Shown here: positions 48,282-61,234 of the stretch, piece after piece
Position numbering within the stretch: position 1 is the first letter of the stretch
Layout: each line of letters opens with the position of its first letter
From: Avena insularis
Taxonomy: Eukaryota > Streptophyta > Magnoliopsida > Poales > Poaceae
Direction: 5' to 3'
DNA length: 64,000 bases
Assembly (NCBI GenBank): GCA_023614405.1
Contig: CM042684.1
Location: 202,002,941 to 202,066,940 of the forward strand
The notes under the pieces: model-generated
Databases searched by the model: none
What the model was told of the DNA's origin: nothing
What the model saw: only the letters and a program-made list of their open reading frames with translations
Program-made: the position numbers and the translations under genes

Positions 48282-51200
48282 TGTAGCATCCCAATTGTCT
48301 AACAATTGCAATGCTACTAGCCTAGTCTATATAATGCTACTTCCTACATATAATTGTTGCATCATAATTATATCATGCTCATGTCATCATGCCACCTTAC
48401 ATTTGAGCATCATATAAAACCCTTTTTGATTTGGTTCTTCTCTCATATGCATTGAAAATTGTAGTTGCCTCTTGATATTGTATTTGGGTCTTGATATATT
48501 GTTTAAATGCCCAAGTTGAGTTGGGGGCATATCTTTTATTAACTCCACCACCTTTCTTTGTCACCACCCCATATATTCCACCATCCAACTAAATATGAGC
48601 TTTGCACTTTATTGGGTTTACCTCTAGCTCATGTGGGTTGGGATGGATCCAATTCTATCTCCAATTGCTCTCATATTTGCACCATATTCTTTCCACATTA
48701 TTGGTTTATGAGAGCCACATGGCCACCTTTGCATGCCTTGTGAGTGGAACCTTTTCCTAGCTTCCATATGGGTTGTTTTGGGGTTATTGTCATGTTGGGA
48801 TATTCTTGGGCTTATTAAATACCTAGTGGCACATACACACTAGCAAGTCCCATTTCTATTCAAATGTGGTCATCTCCAACTACTCCACATGGGGCATCCT
48901 TCCACTTCTTCTAGTTTGGCTTATTCCATATTTTTGGAATGCATAGGTATAAATGCCATGGATATTTATGTTGTTTTCACAAGATGAAACCTAGCATTAA
49001 TATTATGCATGGGCCATGCAACCCTCTCCATATTTTTGCCCTCCTTGGTTTTTATTTGGTCTTTTGGGTGGATCATCTTCCACCCTACCTCATCTTCATC
49101 TCCCTCTCTCTAATCCTCATCTTCCCCTCCCTTTTCACTTCCATTTAAGGATGGTCAAGTGGATCTTTTCTAAAACCCAAACCCTACACTTTTTCCCACC
49201 TATTCTTGCTTGATCTAGTTTGGAGCATGCAAGCATCTAAAAACCTAAGCCATCTACTCCCTCTACCTCTCCCCCTAATCCTCTATCTAAGATCCTACCC
49301 TAACCACCTACACCTCTACCACCATCTTACACCTAAGCTAAACCCAAAACCTACCTCACCCTCTCCTCTTCATCTATGAAGTCTCACCTCGGGACCCACG
49401 GCCATCCTCTCTCCTGCACACCCAGCTACCTACCCTCCCAACCATAGTACCAAACCCTAACCGAGGCTCCCCAACCTAGCGAGCCTCCCCTCTCTCTCTA
49501 GCTCTCTCTCTGCCCGCCTGCCTTACCAGCCAGCCTCCCCACCTACAGCCCCACCCCCCTGCGACCCCATTCGCTGCCCTCTGCCCGACCGAGCACGTGA
49601 AGGAGGAGGAGGAAAAAGTGGCAAGCCACCTTTCTTTGCCCCACCCCCACGGCACCCCTCTCCTCTCCGTCCCTTTCTACCCCCTCTCTGCTTCTTGCCT
49701 CCCTAGATCCACCCCAGGTCCCCCTCTCCCCTCCTTTCCTCCACCCACCGTTCACACCATTGCCGCCACCGTCGGCTCCACCTTCCCTCCTCTTACCAGC
49801 CGGTGGCGTGGCGCCTGGTGCCTTGAAGACCAAGGGCCCTCCACACATCGTCTGTCGTGCCAGCGAGGAGGAGCACCAGAGCCACCAGTCGACGCCGCTC
49901 GACGAAAACCCTAGCCGCGGTCTACGCCTCGTCGATCCGTTAGCCCTCCGGCCGCACCACCACCACCAACAACCTCTCGGTGAGCACCCGACCCTCCTAG
50001 ACATCCACGTTGTCGTCATCGTCCCCTGTATGCGTTGATCTTTCCGTCGTACACCCTCGGTGCACCGATGAGCGTAGCGTCGGCTCGCTCCCGTCGCGCA
50101 AAAACCCTATCTAGGCCCGTCGCCCTCGACACCGACCTCTCCCTAGCCAACGGTAGCCGCCTCATGTGAGCCCAGGTCCAGGATCGATCCCGCCTGCGTG
50201 CGTGCACCTGTCGTCGTGACGAGAGAAGAAGCGTCGCCGCGCTTTTGCATAAAACCCCCCCTAGTTTTTATGCTTAATCCATGCAGACGCAGAGCCCACC
50301 GTCGACCTCTCTCAGACGTTTTGCGGACACCCCTAGACTTTTTCAATCTTAACCCGGCTCCACGGATGCCCCGTGTCGCGTCCTTTTGGCCTGGCGGCCA
50401 TGAAAGGGGTCCGCTCCTCACCCCACATCACTTGTAGCTAGATCAAGCGTGAGAAAACATTTTTTCTAGGCGGTGACGCCTTGATCCGCATGGCCCCACT
50501 GATGCGTGGCTGTGGCTAGGTTTGTCTGAGTGAAAAGTATTTACATCCGTCTGTTTAAATTTAAACCTTTTTTTTTCAAATTAATTCAAATTCAAATTTT
50601 AATTCTGTTTTTAAATAACTTTTAAAACACAAATCCAAATAATACAAATAATATATGTTTTCAAATCAGAAAAATATGAGGAATTCAAATATGCCCTTCA
50701 AAATATATTTTAAACATTTAAAATTGCAAGTTGATTAAAATTACAATAAAATGCCCTTTTTCCTTAATTAATTAATAACTTTTGTTTTATAACTCCAAAT
50801 TTAACAAATAATATGTCTAAAATGATTAGCTCGACGAGACCTTTGTGTTTATGCATTCCATGTTCTGAATTGCAGCATGCATCATATAAATATAATGTAT
50901 ACAGCAACTTATTTGAGTATAAAATATGATTAAAACCCCATAAAATGTTTATTTCTAGTATTCCACACCTCACCCATGCCATGCTACTTTGTTGCCATGC
51001 AAATTGTGCAGCATTCATCATGGCATGATTGTTTGCTTGTCGCATTTTATTCATATGCTTGTGCACTTTATTTATGTTGGCCCTTGTTTGTTTGGTTCTT
51101 CTTCGAATAGACGCTGAGCAGAGGATATATCAAGATACCCAGGAGCACTACCCAGATCCTTCTCTCGCTTCAACTGAGCTGCCAGGCAAGCACTACCACA

Positions 51201-52895
51201 TGCTTGCATACATATAGTACCTATTGCCTCTATCTTATTCTTGCATCATTGAGTCGCGATTGCATTAAACTGAATCCCAAGTACTGCATAGCCTTTACTT
51301 TTAAATCCCACTGAAGCTTGTTCCTCCATCGCATGAGCCATTACTACAGGAGTTGTTTGAGCCAGGCGAGTCGTAGAACAGCATGTGTAGGGTATGTGAG
51401 TGTCTGATGGATAACGAGGTACCTATACAACTTAATCTGAGTAGTAATGGGATAACTAATGAAAGTGGCATCGGTGAGCCATATTTGCTATTTGGTTTTT
51501 CAGGCTCACTTGTGTCCGTGGGACCCAGTACTTGATTCCTGTTCCTTGAATATTCGCTATCCACATCCGGGAGGCTTATGAACCCCCGAGCGAGCTTGAT
51601 TCATTCTTATTTCTTGGGGCCACAAACTAGTTTGAGGTTTTATTTACTATCTGTACTTATGCCATGCTTTCTTGCTTTATTTAAAATTGTGCGAGGTAAT
51701 GCTGTCTGCATTTAGGGCCATGACACGTTTTTGTATCGACAAGCCAGTCATACTTTCGGTTCCCGTCGTTCTGACCGTCCACAAACCTTGAGTCCGTCTC
51801 GTAGCCGGCCAGCTTCGTTGCGGGTAGCTTAATGGGGTGCCCCCCTGAAATACTTCTGAATCCTGGGATCCCTTTGTCGTGACTGCCTCGTTGGGTTTTG
51901 ATTTGGTTTTTCCGAGGTTGATCGAGTGTGTGTTGCTATTTGTGCACCCGTGCAGGGTAAAACTTTCTGAAAGCCATGTCCGCGGTTATGGACGACTTGG
52001 AGCACAGTTTATCGATCATAGACAAGTATAACTAAAGTACCGCTTTTAATCTGACTAAGTACCTGACTAGTAAATAGTGCAATCCTCATGGAATGGATAA
52101 TAAAACTGCCAACGGATGGGGGTTGTTCGTCCGCTTCCTCGTCGGTAAGCGAGGAGGAGGATGGATCTGTTAATATTACTGTTATAACTGTTGTTATTAA
52201 TTCACGGACATCCGTCTATCTTTGGTTAGGCGGATGGTTAGCGAGTATCTATAGAATTGTTAGGGTTTATCTTTTGCTGCAATTGCGTCACCCCAGGTTG
52301 TGTCCCTTTTAGAGGCATAAAGACTTGCTGAGTACCCCTAGGGTCTCACACGATAAATTTTTTGATTCAGATGAACAGGTAAACTCGCAAGATGGATATT
52401 GGGTGGAGGAGACGGACGATGTAGGCAACGATCATTCCGTGTAGAGATTCTGGGAACGGGGATCTGTGAGATCTGTGGGCGGGATGTGTTTATTTATGGG
52501 GCATCTTATGCCGATTTGCTTCTTATCCGTACTCGGATCTTGTTTTCCGCTTCCGCTTGATACTCTGATGGTTGATGTATGAGGAGATATCCTAAACTAT
52601 TATATCTATCTAGAATATTTGGATCTTGCCATATGGCGTTGCAATATTTCCTTTCTTTTTAGATGGAATGACTCTGAGAACCATTGTATGGTGGCTTGCA
52701 TACATACTCATTTGTGTATGTAGTTGATCCCTTCGCCTGCCGATTACGCCGCCCGTTCTTGTCCTGATGTTCGGAAATGGTTAGAACGGCCGAAAGGTCT
52801 ACCTGTGAGTGGCATTTGGGCCCCACCATACTATTTTAACCATTTCCGCTCATCCAGGCTTGTAACTAGGAGCGTAATTCACCGAGGTAGTTACA
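48282..52895 (+). repeat. 5' LTR of LARD-like element
   Basis: 4,614 bases, TGTAGCATCC...GTAGTTACA. The first 869 bases align with the 3' LTR with no net length change. A GC-rich, pyrimidine-rich part (about 49,400-50,440) follows, then an AT-rich part (50,550-50,830), then mixed sequence to the end. Open frames in the GC-rich part (for example minus 49543-50019) overlap frames on the other strand and are not credible genes. TATA-like GGTATAAATGCC near 48,948 is a possible promoter, unproven. Confidence 0.93.
48947..48959 (+). promoter_or_regulatory. Possible TATA box in LARD LTR
   Basis: AGGTATAAATGCC lies ~665 bases into the LTR and is identical in the other LTR (near 56,605). Other TATA-like words exist (CTATATAATGC near 48,328), so the choice is tentative. 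Confidence 0.3.
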
Positions 52896-52897
52896 AT

Positions 52898-52910
52898 TGG
52901 TATCAGAGCC
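52898..52910 (+). other. Primer binding site, initiator-Met tRNA
   Basis: TGGTATCAGAGCC, two bases after the 5' LTR end, exactly complementary to the initiator-Met tRNA 3' end. Confidence 0.95.
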
Positions 52911-53135
52911 ATCCCGCCCTTCAGGGTCTCAGCCAAATGGTCGTTGTTAGTCTTTCAAATATTTTGGTAGCTATGTATACTAGGGAAAAACAAAACGCGA
53001 GAGTAGGAATGCTTCCATTTTTCTTCTTACCCACCCACCCACCCTTTTTCTGGTAAGGAAGTGTAACGTTTTCAATCCTCTTCTTAAATTCAAACTAGGA
53101 TTCACGTGTTCTGGGTTTCCGTAGTACCATAGAAA

Positions 53136-53153
53136 GTGTGTGTGTGTGTGTGT
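53136..53153. repeat. (GT)9 microsatellite
   Basis: Nine uninterrupted GT units in the LARD interior. Confidence 0.95.
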
Positions 53154-55927
53154 AATTCCTTGGCTATCTGTTGCATCCAATTTGTTATCACAATCTACCT
53201 TTGGTTATCAACTGTTGGTACATTCCATACTGACAGGCTTTTGAAAACCGGCGCGATCTATCTGACTCCTTGTTAACCGGTGCCATCTTCTTAAGGGTGT
53301 CCTTCCTTCTAGCAACTCCACATTCTGTGAAAGCATCAGTTGTTAATCTCTATCTGCTAAGTTATTTTGCGCATCTATTGGTATTTTAATGCCGAAAAAT
53401 GCGGAAATTTTTTCTTTGATACAACTGTGTTTCCACACTCTTTTCCAGTCGTGTGTGAAACATTATCTATCTCCTTTTTATCAGCATGTCCATGCTAACT
53501 CATTCTTTTGTCACCGGCGCTTAATCCTAGAGTTTCTTTTCATCTCCAATTCTCTTGGGATAATTACATAACATGTGTCGATCCGATGATGGTGATTGTA
53601 ATTTGGTTCTCGGCACAGTTATATGACACTTATCATGAGTGGAATATGGAAAATGCTATCAACACTATCCTCCAAATGGTGACGGTTATCTCATGTGATT
53701 TTGAGTACACCGTGATCATATCTATGCATATTTAAGCATCTTTGGCAATCCGGAGTTTCTCAAGGCACTACGGTGGTCTATCATCTGTTTATCATGTTGC
53801 ACATCTTTTGAACTCCATATCTACAAAATTCTCTTTGAGACGAGGGAATTGCATCTTTTCGTCTCTGATAGCTTTGCTTAAGGTATGATCTATCATCTTT
53901 TCTTTATCCAAGATCTCTTTATCTTTGTAACCGGTGATTCGATCGACAATGTGAACCAGGTGACATCTCTTTTTCTTCCGAAGGACCAGATAATCTATTC
54001 TTCCAGTGCATCTTCTTCAACACGAACCCTTGCTCTTAATATTGATCTTTCTAAGAGCGTTGAGCTCAGGAAGTGTTCGAGCATATGTTCGTTTCTCTCG
54101 CCTTTTGAACTTGGTATTCTGGTAATATCTTGTTAATCCATGGTGGTATATGTTGATAATATGCTTGCCTATTACATATCAATGGAAGGACATGAAAGAT
54201 CATCTGTGTCTCTTTCTCTCAAGCTCCGTGAGCACTGCCTGTGTGCAAAGTCTCAAAGTGAGAATTCTGACTTTTTGAAGTCACCTATCTCGACCACGTC
54301 CTTCTGCTAAATTCATTGCTTCAATTCTGGAATTAGCAAGTCCATTGTTAATTTCATCCTCCATCTTCAACCAATCCGGAGTTGTTCCTTGTTGGCAAGT
54401 TATCATCGTCGTTCCGCTAAAGATTTTCCTCAGGACTGCTAAATCTCTCTCAATCATTTCAAGAAGAACATGGAGTTCTTCCACCTCAATCTCGTTAAGT
54501 AATCTCTTGAAACCCTCTCGCTCTATCCTCTATGCTCAATCCACCGGAGGCCATGAAGACCTTCCAAATCTTGTATTCCTTCTGTTCAAGTGGTGCTATC
54601 TTTTTCTATATCTGTGGAATCTTGCAGTTGTCTCCGTGATCTTCCTTCATATCTTTCCGGTGGCTTGTTACTTCTGATATGACGACAACATAATCACCCT
54701 TATCTATCTTGGATCCGGTGAATCGTTTGCATCAATCTTTGTCTCTTACGGAGTTCCATGAGTTATTGTCAATACCTTCAGTCTGTTTCGGTAGTTGGGT
54801 TGCTTAGTTTTCCTATTCATGTGCGGAGTAATGCTTTGAGTGCGGGATGGAGTAGATACCATACCACTACTCTTATCATTCGCTCTTGTACATTGAATTG
54901 GTGAATTAATGTGATTTCACTCATTCCACGGAAGTTAGAAGTGGCCTTTATCCCTTGATACTTTTACTTCCGTCTTTGTTTTTCCGGAGTGCTCTCTCAA
55001 AGGAAGTAATCAATAATCTCTTGTTGGTGGTCTGTCTATTCTAGATGGAGCAAAATCTTCAATTATCTGGTGGAAATAGACGCAAACTCTTTTCTGTCCT
55101 CGTCATTCTACCGGTGCTCGGCATCCCCAAACAAGATGAAAGGAATCTATCTCTCTTTGTTTCATCAATTCTTTTTCTGTGGTAAAGCCAATTATGGTTG
55201 AGGCCATCAGCCGCAAATCTATTGCGTTAGCCTCAAGGCTAAAGGAAGCAATAAGTATCTCTACAATAAACTCCAGATCCTCCATATTCTTTGCTTCTCG
55301 GGATCCCACCATGATCTAGCTTCACATCCATCTCTGGGAGTTATATTCGCGCACCTCAATTGCGTGATCCTTGGTTCTTACCGGCGCAAGAAGAATCTAA
55401 TCCGACGATGTCTAACTAAATCTTTCTGTTGATATCAAGGAACTCTATTGTTTGAAGGCAATATTGTTTCCGTACTTCATTTCTCAAATCCGAGAGAAGA
55501 TACGATGCTATTGTCATAGTGGTTCAAACCTCTCCAACCTAGCTCTTTCTTCCGGCGAGACAAAGATTTCAACCTCTCTAGTATCAGTAAATCTTTAATC
55601 TTAACGGTGTCTTTCTTTATTCATGATACATCATCTTGTCTTTTCTTTCTCAAGTGGTTATATTCTTTTATCATGTTTCTTGAGAAAACCGGAGCTATGT
55701 CCATCCTATCCTTCTGTCTCACGACAATCCTTCAACTTTTCTAACCCTTTGTTTCTCTAGCAAAACGCAAGACTCGCAACAAGTCTAGCAAGTTTTGCAA
55801 GGTGTAGCGGTCGCACCATTCTGTTGTTCATCAACTTGGGATTGTGAGGGTAACCTTCGTTTCGAACACCCGTCTCTTCTTGTGTTGTTTTCTTTTCCTA
55901 GGAATCTCGGGGCGAGATTCTTGTTTA

Positions 55928-55938
55928 GTGGGGGAGAG
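55928..55938 (+). other. Polypurine tract of LARD-like element
   Basis: GTGGGGGAGAG, one base before the 3' LTR start TGTAGCATCC at 55940. All purine apart from one T. Confidence 0.8.
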
Positions 55939-55939
55939 T

Positions 55940-58900
55940 TGTAGCATCCCAATTGTCTAACAATTGCAATGCTACTAGCCTAGTCTATATAATGCTACTT
56001 CCTACATATAATTGTTGCATCATAATTATATCATGCTCATGTCATCATGCCACCTTACATTTGAGCATCATATAAAACCCTTTTTGATTTGGTTCTTCTC
56101 TCATATGCATTGAAAATTGTAGTTGCCTCTTGATATTGTATTTGGGTCTTGATATATTGTTTAAATGCCCAAGTTGAGTTGGGGGCATATCTTTTATTAA
56201 CTCCACCACCTTTCTTTGTCACCACCCCATATATTCCACCATCCAACTAAATATGAGCTTTGCACTTTATTGGGTTTACCTCTAGCTCATGTGGGTTGGG
56301 ATGGATCCAATTCTATCTCCACATGCTCTCATATTTGCACCATATTGTTTCCACATTATTGGTTTATGAGAGCCACATGGCCACCTTTGCATGCCTTGTG
56401 AGTGGAACCTTTTCCTAGCTTCCATATGGGTTGTTTTGGGGTTATTGTCATGTTGGGATATTCTTGGGCTTATTAAATACCTAGTGGCACATACACACTA
56501 GCAAGTCCCATTTCTATTCAAATGTGGTCATCTCCAACTACTCCACATGGGGCATCCTTCCACTTCTTCTAGTTTGGCTTATTCCATATTTTTGGAATGC
56601 ATAGGTATAAATGCCATGGATATTTATGTTGTTTTCACAAGATGAAACCTAGCATTAATATTATGCATGGGCCATGCAACCCTCTCCATATTTTTGCCCT
56701 CCTTGGTTTTTATTTGGTCTTTTGGGTGGATCATCTTCCACCCTACCTCATCTTCATCTCCCTCTCTATAATCCTCATCTTCCCCTCCCTTTTCACTTCC
56801 ATTTAAGCATGGTCAAGTGGATCTTTTCTAAAACCCAAACCCTACACTTTTCCCACCTATTCTTGCTTGATCTAGTTTGGAGCATGCAAGCATCTAAAAA
56901 CCTAAGCCATCTACTCCCTCTACCTCTCCCCCTAATCCTCTATCTAAGATCCTACCCTAACCACCTACACCTCTACCACCATCTTACACCTAAGCTAAAC
57001 CCAAAACCTACCTCACCCTCTCCTCTTCATATGCAGTCTCACCTGCAGACCCACTGCCATCCTCTCTCCCTGGCCACACCCCAGCTACCTACCCCTCCCC
57101 AACCCTAGTACCAAACCCTAACCGAGGCTCCCCAACCTAGCCGAGCCTCCCCTCTCTCTCTAGCTCTCTCTCTCTCTCTGCCGAGCCTGCCTTACCAGCC
57201 CGAGCCTCCCCCTGCCTACCTGGCCGCGCCCTGACCCCACCTGCAGCCCCATGCACGCCCTTGCTCTGCTTGACCCGAGCACGTGACGGCGGAGGAGGAA
57301 AAGTGGCCGAAGCCACCTTTCTCTGCCCCACTCCCCCACGGCACCCCCTCTCCTCTCCCGTCCCTTTCTACCCCCTCTCTCGCCTGCTGCCTCCCCCAGA
57401 TCCACCCCAGGTCCCTGCCTCTCCCCCTCCTTTCCTCCACCGCCACCGTCTACACCATCGCCGCCCACCGTCGGCCTCCACCTTCCCTCCTCTTACCAGC
57501 CGGTGGCGTGGCGCTCTGGGTGCCGCGGAAGACCAAGGGCCCTCCCCTACATCGTCCTGTACGTACCAGCGAGGAGGAGGAGGACCAGAGCCACCAGGAA
57601 GCCCCGCCCGACGAAAACCCTAGCTTCGGTCTCTGCCTCGTCGTCGATCCGTTACCCCTCCGGCCGAACCACCACCTCCAACAACCTCTCGGTGAGCACC
57701 CGACCCTCCTAGACATCCGCGTTGTCGTCATCGTCCCCTGTATGCGTTGATCTTTCCGTCGTACACCCTCGGTGCACCGACGAGCGCGCGCGTCAGCTCG
57801 CTCCCACGTCGCGCAAAACCCTATCTAGGCCCCGTCCGCCCTCCTGACACCGACCTCTCCCTAGCCCAACGGTAGCCGCCTCCGCGCGCGAGCCCCAGGT
57901 CCAGGGATCGATCCCCGCCCGCGCCGCGCACCGACCCGTCGTCAGCGAGCAGAGAAGAAGCACAGTACGCGTCGCCGTTTTTGCATAACCCCCCCTAGTT
58001 TTTATGCTTAATCCGCGGTACGCAGAGCCCACCCGTCAGCCTCTCTGTACGTTTTGCAGGACACCCCCTAGACTTTTTCAATCTTAACCCGCGCTCCCAC
58101 GGATGCCCCACGTGTCGCGTCCCATTTGGCGTGCCATGAGTGGGTCGCGTGTGTTCGACCCCACCTCACTACTTGTGGCTAGATCAAGTCGGTGAGAAAC
58201 ATTTTTTCAAGGCGTGGTGACGCCAAACATGGCCCCACTCGCCTCTGTGGCTGGCTAGGTTTGTCTCGAGAGAAAAGTATTTCTGTCCGTCTGTTTAAAT
58301 TTAAACCTTTTTTTTCAAATTAATTCAAATTCAAATTTTAATTCTGTTTTTAAATAACTTTTAAAACACAAATCCAAATAATACAAATAATATATGTTTT
58401 CAAATCAGAAAAATATGAGGAATTCAAATATGCCCTTCAAAATATATTTTAAACATTTAAAATTGCAAGTTGATTAAAATTATAATAAAATGCCCTTTTT
58501 CCTTAATTAATTAATAACTTTTGTTTTATAACTCCAAATTTAACAAATAATATGTCTAAAATGATTAGCTCGACGAGACCTTTCTGTTTATGCATTCCAT
58601 GTTCTGAATTGCATCATGCATCATATAAATATAATGTATACAGCAACTTATTTGAGTATAAAATATGATTAAAACCCCATAAAACGTTTATTTCTAGTAT
58701 TCCACACCTCACCCATGCCATGCTACTTTGTTGCCATGCAAATTGTGCATCATTCATCATGGCATGATTGTTTGCTTGTCGCATTTTATTCATATGCTTG
58801 TGCACTTTATTTATGTTGGCCCTTGTTTGTTTGGTTCTTCTTCGAATAGACGCTGAGCAGGGGATATATCAAGATACCTGTGAGCACTACCTGATCCTTC

Positions 58901-60601
58901 TCTCGCTTCAATGAGCTGCCGCAAGCACTACCACATGCTTGCATACATATAGTACCTATTGCCTCTATCTTATTCTTGCATCATTGAGTCGCGATTGCAT
59001 TAAACTGAATCCCAAGTCTTGCATAGCCTTTACTTTTAAACCCACCAAGCTTGTTCCTCCATCCCATGAGCCATTACTACGAGTTGTTTGAGCCAAAGTA
59101 GTCGAGAACGACATGTGTAGGGTATGTGAGTGTCTGATGGATAACGAGGTACCTATACAACTTAACTGAGTAGTAATGGGATAACTAATGAAAGTGGCAT
59201 CGGTGAGCCATATTTGCTATTTGGTTTTCAGGCTCACTTGTGTCCGTGGGACCCCGAGTACTTGATTCCTGTTCCTTGAATATTCGCGCTATCCACATCC
59301 GGAGGCTTATGAACCCCCGAGCCGTAGCTTGATTCATTCTTATTTCTTGGGGCCACAAACTAGTTTGAGGTTTTATTTACTATCCTCACTTATGCCATGC
59401 ATTATCGCTTTATTTAAAATTGTGCGAGTAATGCACTGTACTGTTAGGGCCGTGACACGTTGCAGTATCGACAAGCCCGCCACACTTTCGGGTTCCCGAT
59501 CGTTATGACCGTCCACACAAACCTTGAGTCCGTCTCGTAGCGGCCGGCCGTTCGTGGGTAGCTTAATGGGTGGCCCCTGAAATACTTCAATCCTGGGATC
59601 GCTTTGTCGTGTGCCTCGTTGGGTTTTGATTTGGTTTTCGAGGTTGATCGAGTGTGTGTTGTTATTTGTGCACCCTGCGGTAAAACTTCAAAGCCGTGTC
59701 CGCGTTATGGACGACTTGGAGCACATTTCTCGATCATAGACAAGTATAACTAAAGTACCGCTTTTAATCTGACTAAGTACCTGACTAGTAAATAGTGCAA
59801 TCCTCATGGAATGGATAATAAAACTGCCAATGGATGGGGGTTGTTCGTCCGCTTCCTCGTCGGTAAGCGGGGAGGAGGATGGATCTGTTAATATTACCGT
59901 TATAACTGTTGTTATTAATTCACGGACATCCGTCTATCTTTGGTTAGGCGGATGGTTAGCGAGTATCTATAGAATTGTTAGGGTTTATCTTTTGCTGCAA
60001 TTCGCCACCCTGTTGTGTCCCCTTTAGAGGCATAAAGACTTGAGTACCCCTAGGGTCTCACACGATAAATTGTTTGATTGAGATGAATGTAAACTCGCAA
60101 GATGGATCTTGGGTGGAGGAGACAGACGATGTAGGCAACGATCATTCGTGTAGAGATTAGGAACGGGATCCGTGAGATCTGTGGGCGGGATGTGTTTATT
60201 TATGGGGCATCTTATGCCGATTTGCTTCTTATCCGTACTCGGATCTTGTTTTCCGCTTCCGCTTGATACTCTGATGGTTGATGTATGAGGAGATATCCTA
60301 AACTATTATATCTATCTAGAATATTTGGATCTTGCCGTATGGCGTTGCAATATTTCCTTTCTTTTTAGATGGAATGACTCTGAGAACCATTGTATGGTGG
60401 CTTGCATACATACTTATTTGTGTATGTAGTTGATCCCTTCGCCTGCCGATTACGCCGCCCGTTCTTGTCCCGATGTTCGGAAATGGTTAGAACGGCCGAA
60501 AGGTCTACCTGTGAGTGGAATTTGGGCCCCACCGTACTATTTTAACCATTTCCGCTCATCCAGGCTTGTAACTAGGAGCGTAATTCACCGAGGTAGTTAC
60601 A
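55940..60601 (+). repeat. 3' LTR of LARD-like element
   Basis: 4,662 bases, same ends as the 5' LTR. Compared with the 5' LTR it is 82 bp longer between LTR offsets ~870 and ~2,270 (the GC-rich part) and about 33 bp shorter in the last ~2.05 kb, mostly through small indels at CTG, CAG and CCAGG words, while AT-rich stretches are almost unchanged. Confidence 0.93.
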
Positions 60602-60606
60602 AAAGA
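60602..60606. other. Target site duplication AAAGA, right copy
   Basis: Matches 48277-48281 exactly. Satellite resumes in the same phase (AAAGAACACACATGCAATG). Confidence 0.95.
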
Positions 60607-61234
60607 ACACACATGCAATGACACTAGTGGATCCATATGTGGTATGTGAAAAGAACACACATGCAATGGCTCTGGTTGTTGTTAGTAAAAAGAACACACA
60701 TGCAATGACATTGGTGGATCCATATGTGGTATGTGAACAGAACACACATGCAATGGCTCTGGTTGTTGTTAGTAAAAAGAACACACATGCAATGACATTG
60801 GTGTATCCATAGGTGGATTGTGAAAATAACACACATGCAATGACACTGGTGGATCCATATGTGGTATGTGAAAAGCACACACATGCAATGGCTCTGGTTG
60901 TTGTTAGTAAAAAGAACACACATGCAATGACACTGGTGGATCCATATGTGGTATGTGAAAAGAACACACATTTTAATGACTCTGGTTGTTGTTACTAAAA
61001 ATAACACCCATGCAATGACACTGGTGGAACCATAGGTGGATTGTGAAAAGAGCACACATCCAATGACACTGGTGGATCCATATGTGGTATGCGAAAAGAA
61101 CACACATGCAATGACTCCAGTTGTTGTTAGTAAAAAGAAGACACATGCAATGACACTGGTGGATCCATGTGTGGTCTCAAGAGAACACATTTCAATGACA
61201 CTGTGGATCCATATGTGGTATGTGAAAAGAATAG

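Larger units (their letters stand above)
52896..55939 (+). other. Non-coding interior of LARD-like element
   Basis: 3,044 bases from PBS to PPT. Pyrimidine-rich on the plus strand with many CTTT and TCTTCC words; frames are short in all directions (longest about 110 codons at 54345-54677, without recognisable motifs). Contains a (GT)9 microsatellite. In LARDs the interior is thought to be a structured, packaged RNA; that role is by analogy. Confidence 0.8.
48282..60601 (+). mobile_element. LARD-like LTR retrotransposon, 12.3 kb, complete
   Basis: Complete element: LTR 4,614 bp, interior 3,044 bp, LTR 4,662 bp, flanked by perfect AAAGA duplications. A PBS exactly matching initiator-Met tRNA follows the left LTR, and a purine tract precedes the right LTR. 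The interior has no frame longer than about 110 codons and no gag or pol motifs. LTRs longer than the interior, with a non-coding interior bounded by intact priming sites, fit the LARD class described in barley and other Triticeae (LTRs ~4.5 kb, interior ~3.5 kb). The interior's end (AATCTCGGGGCGAGATT, then the PPT) resembles the 3' end of grass Gypsy elements, so a Gypsy parent is likely. Mobilisation would need enzymes supplied in trans. Confidence 0.93.

Noticed and set aside
48397..48588. 63-codon minus-strand frame identical at 56055-56246
   Set aside because: Identity reflects the two LTR copies, not gene conservation; too short and without motifs.
49543..50019. 158-codon Gly/Arg-rich protein in the LARD LTR (and its counterpart near 57160-57468)
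   Set aside because: GC-rich, stop-poor LTR sequence with overlapping open frames on both strands; the frame is broken differently in the two LTRs.
54345..54677. 110-codon frame in the LARD interior as a gag remnant
   Set aside because: No zinc knuckle or gag-like motif; Ser/Phe-rich product of a pyrimidine-rich strand.
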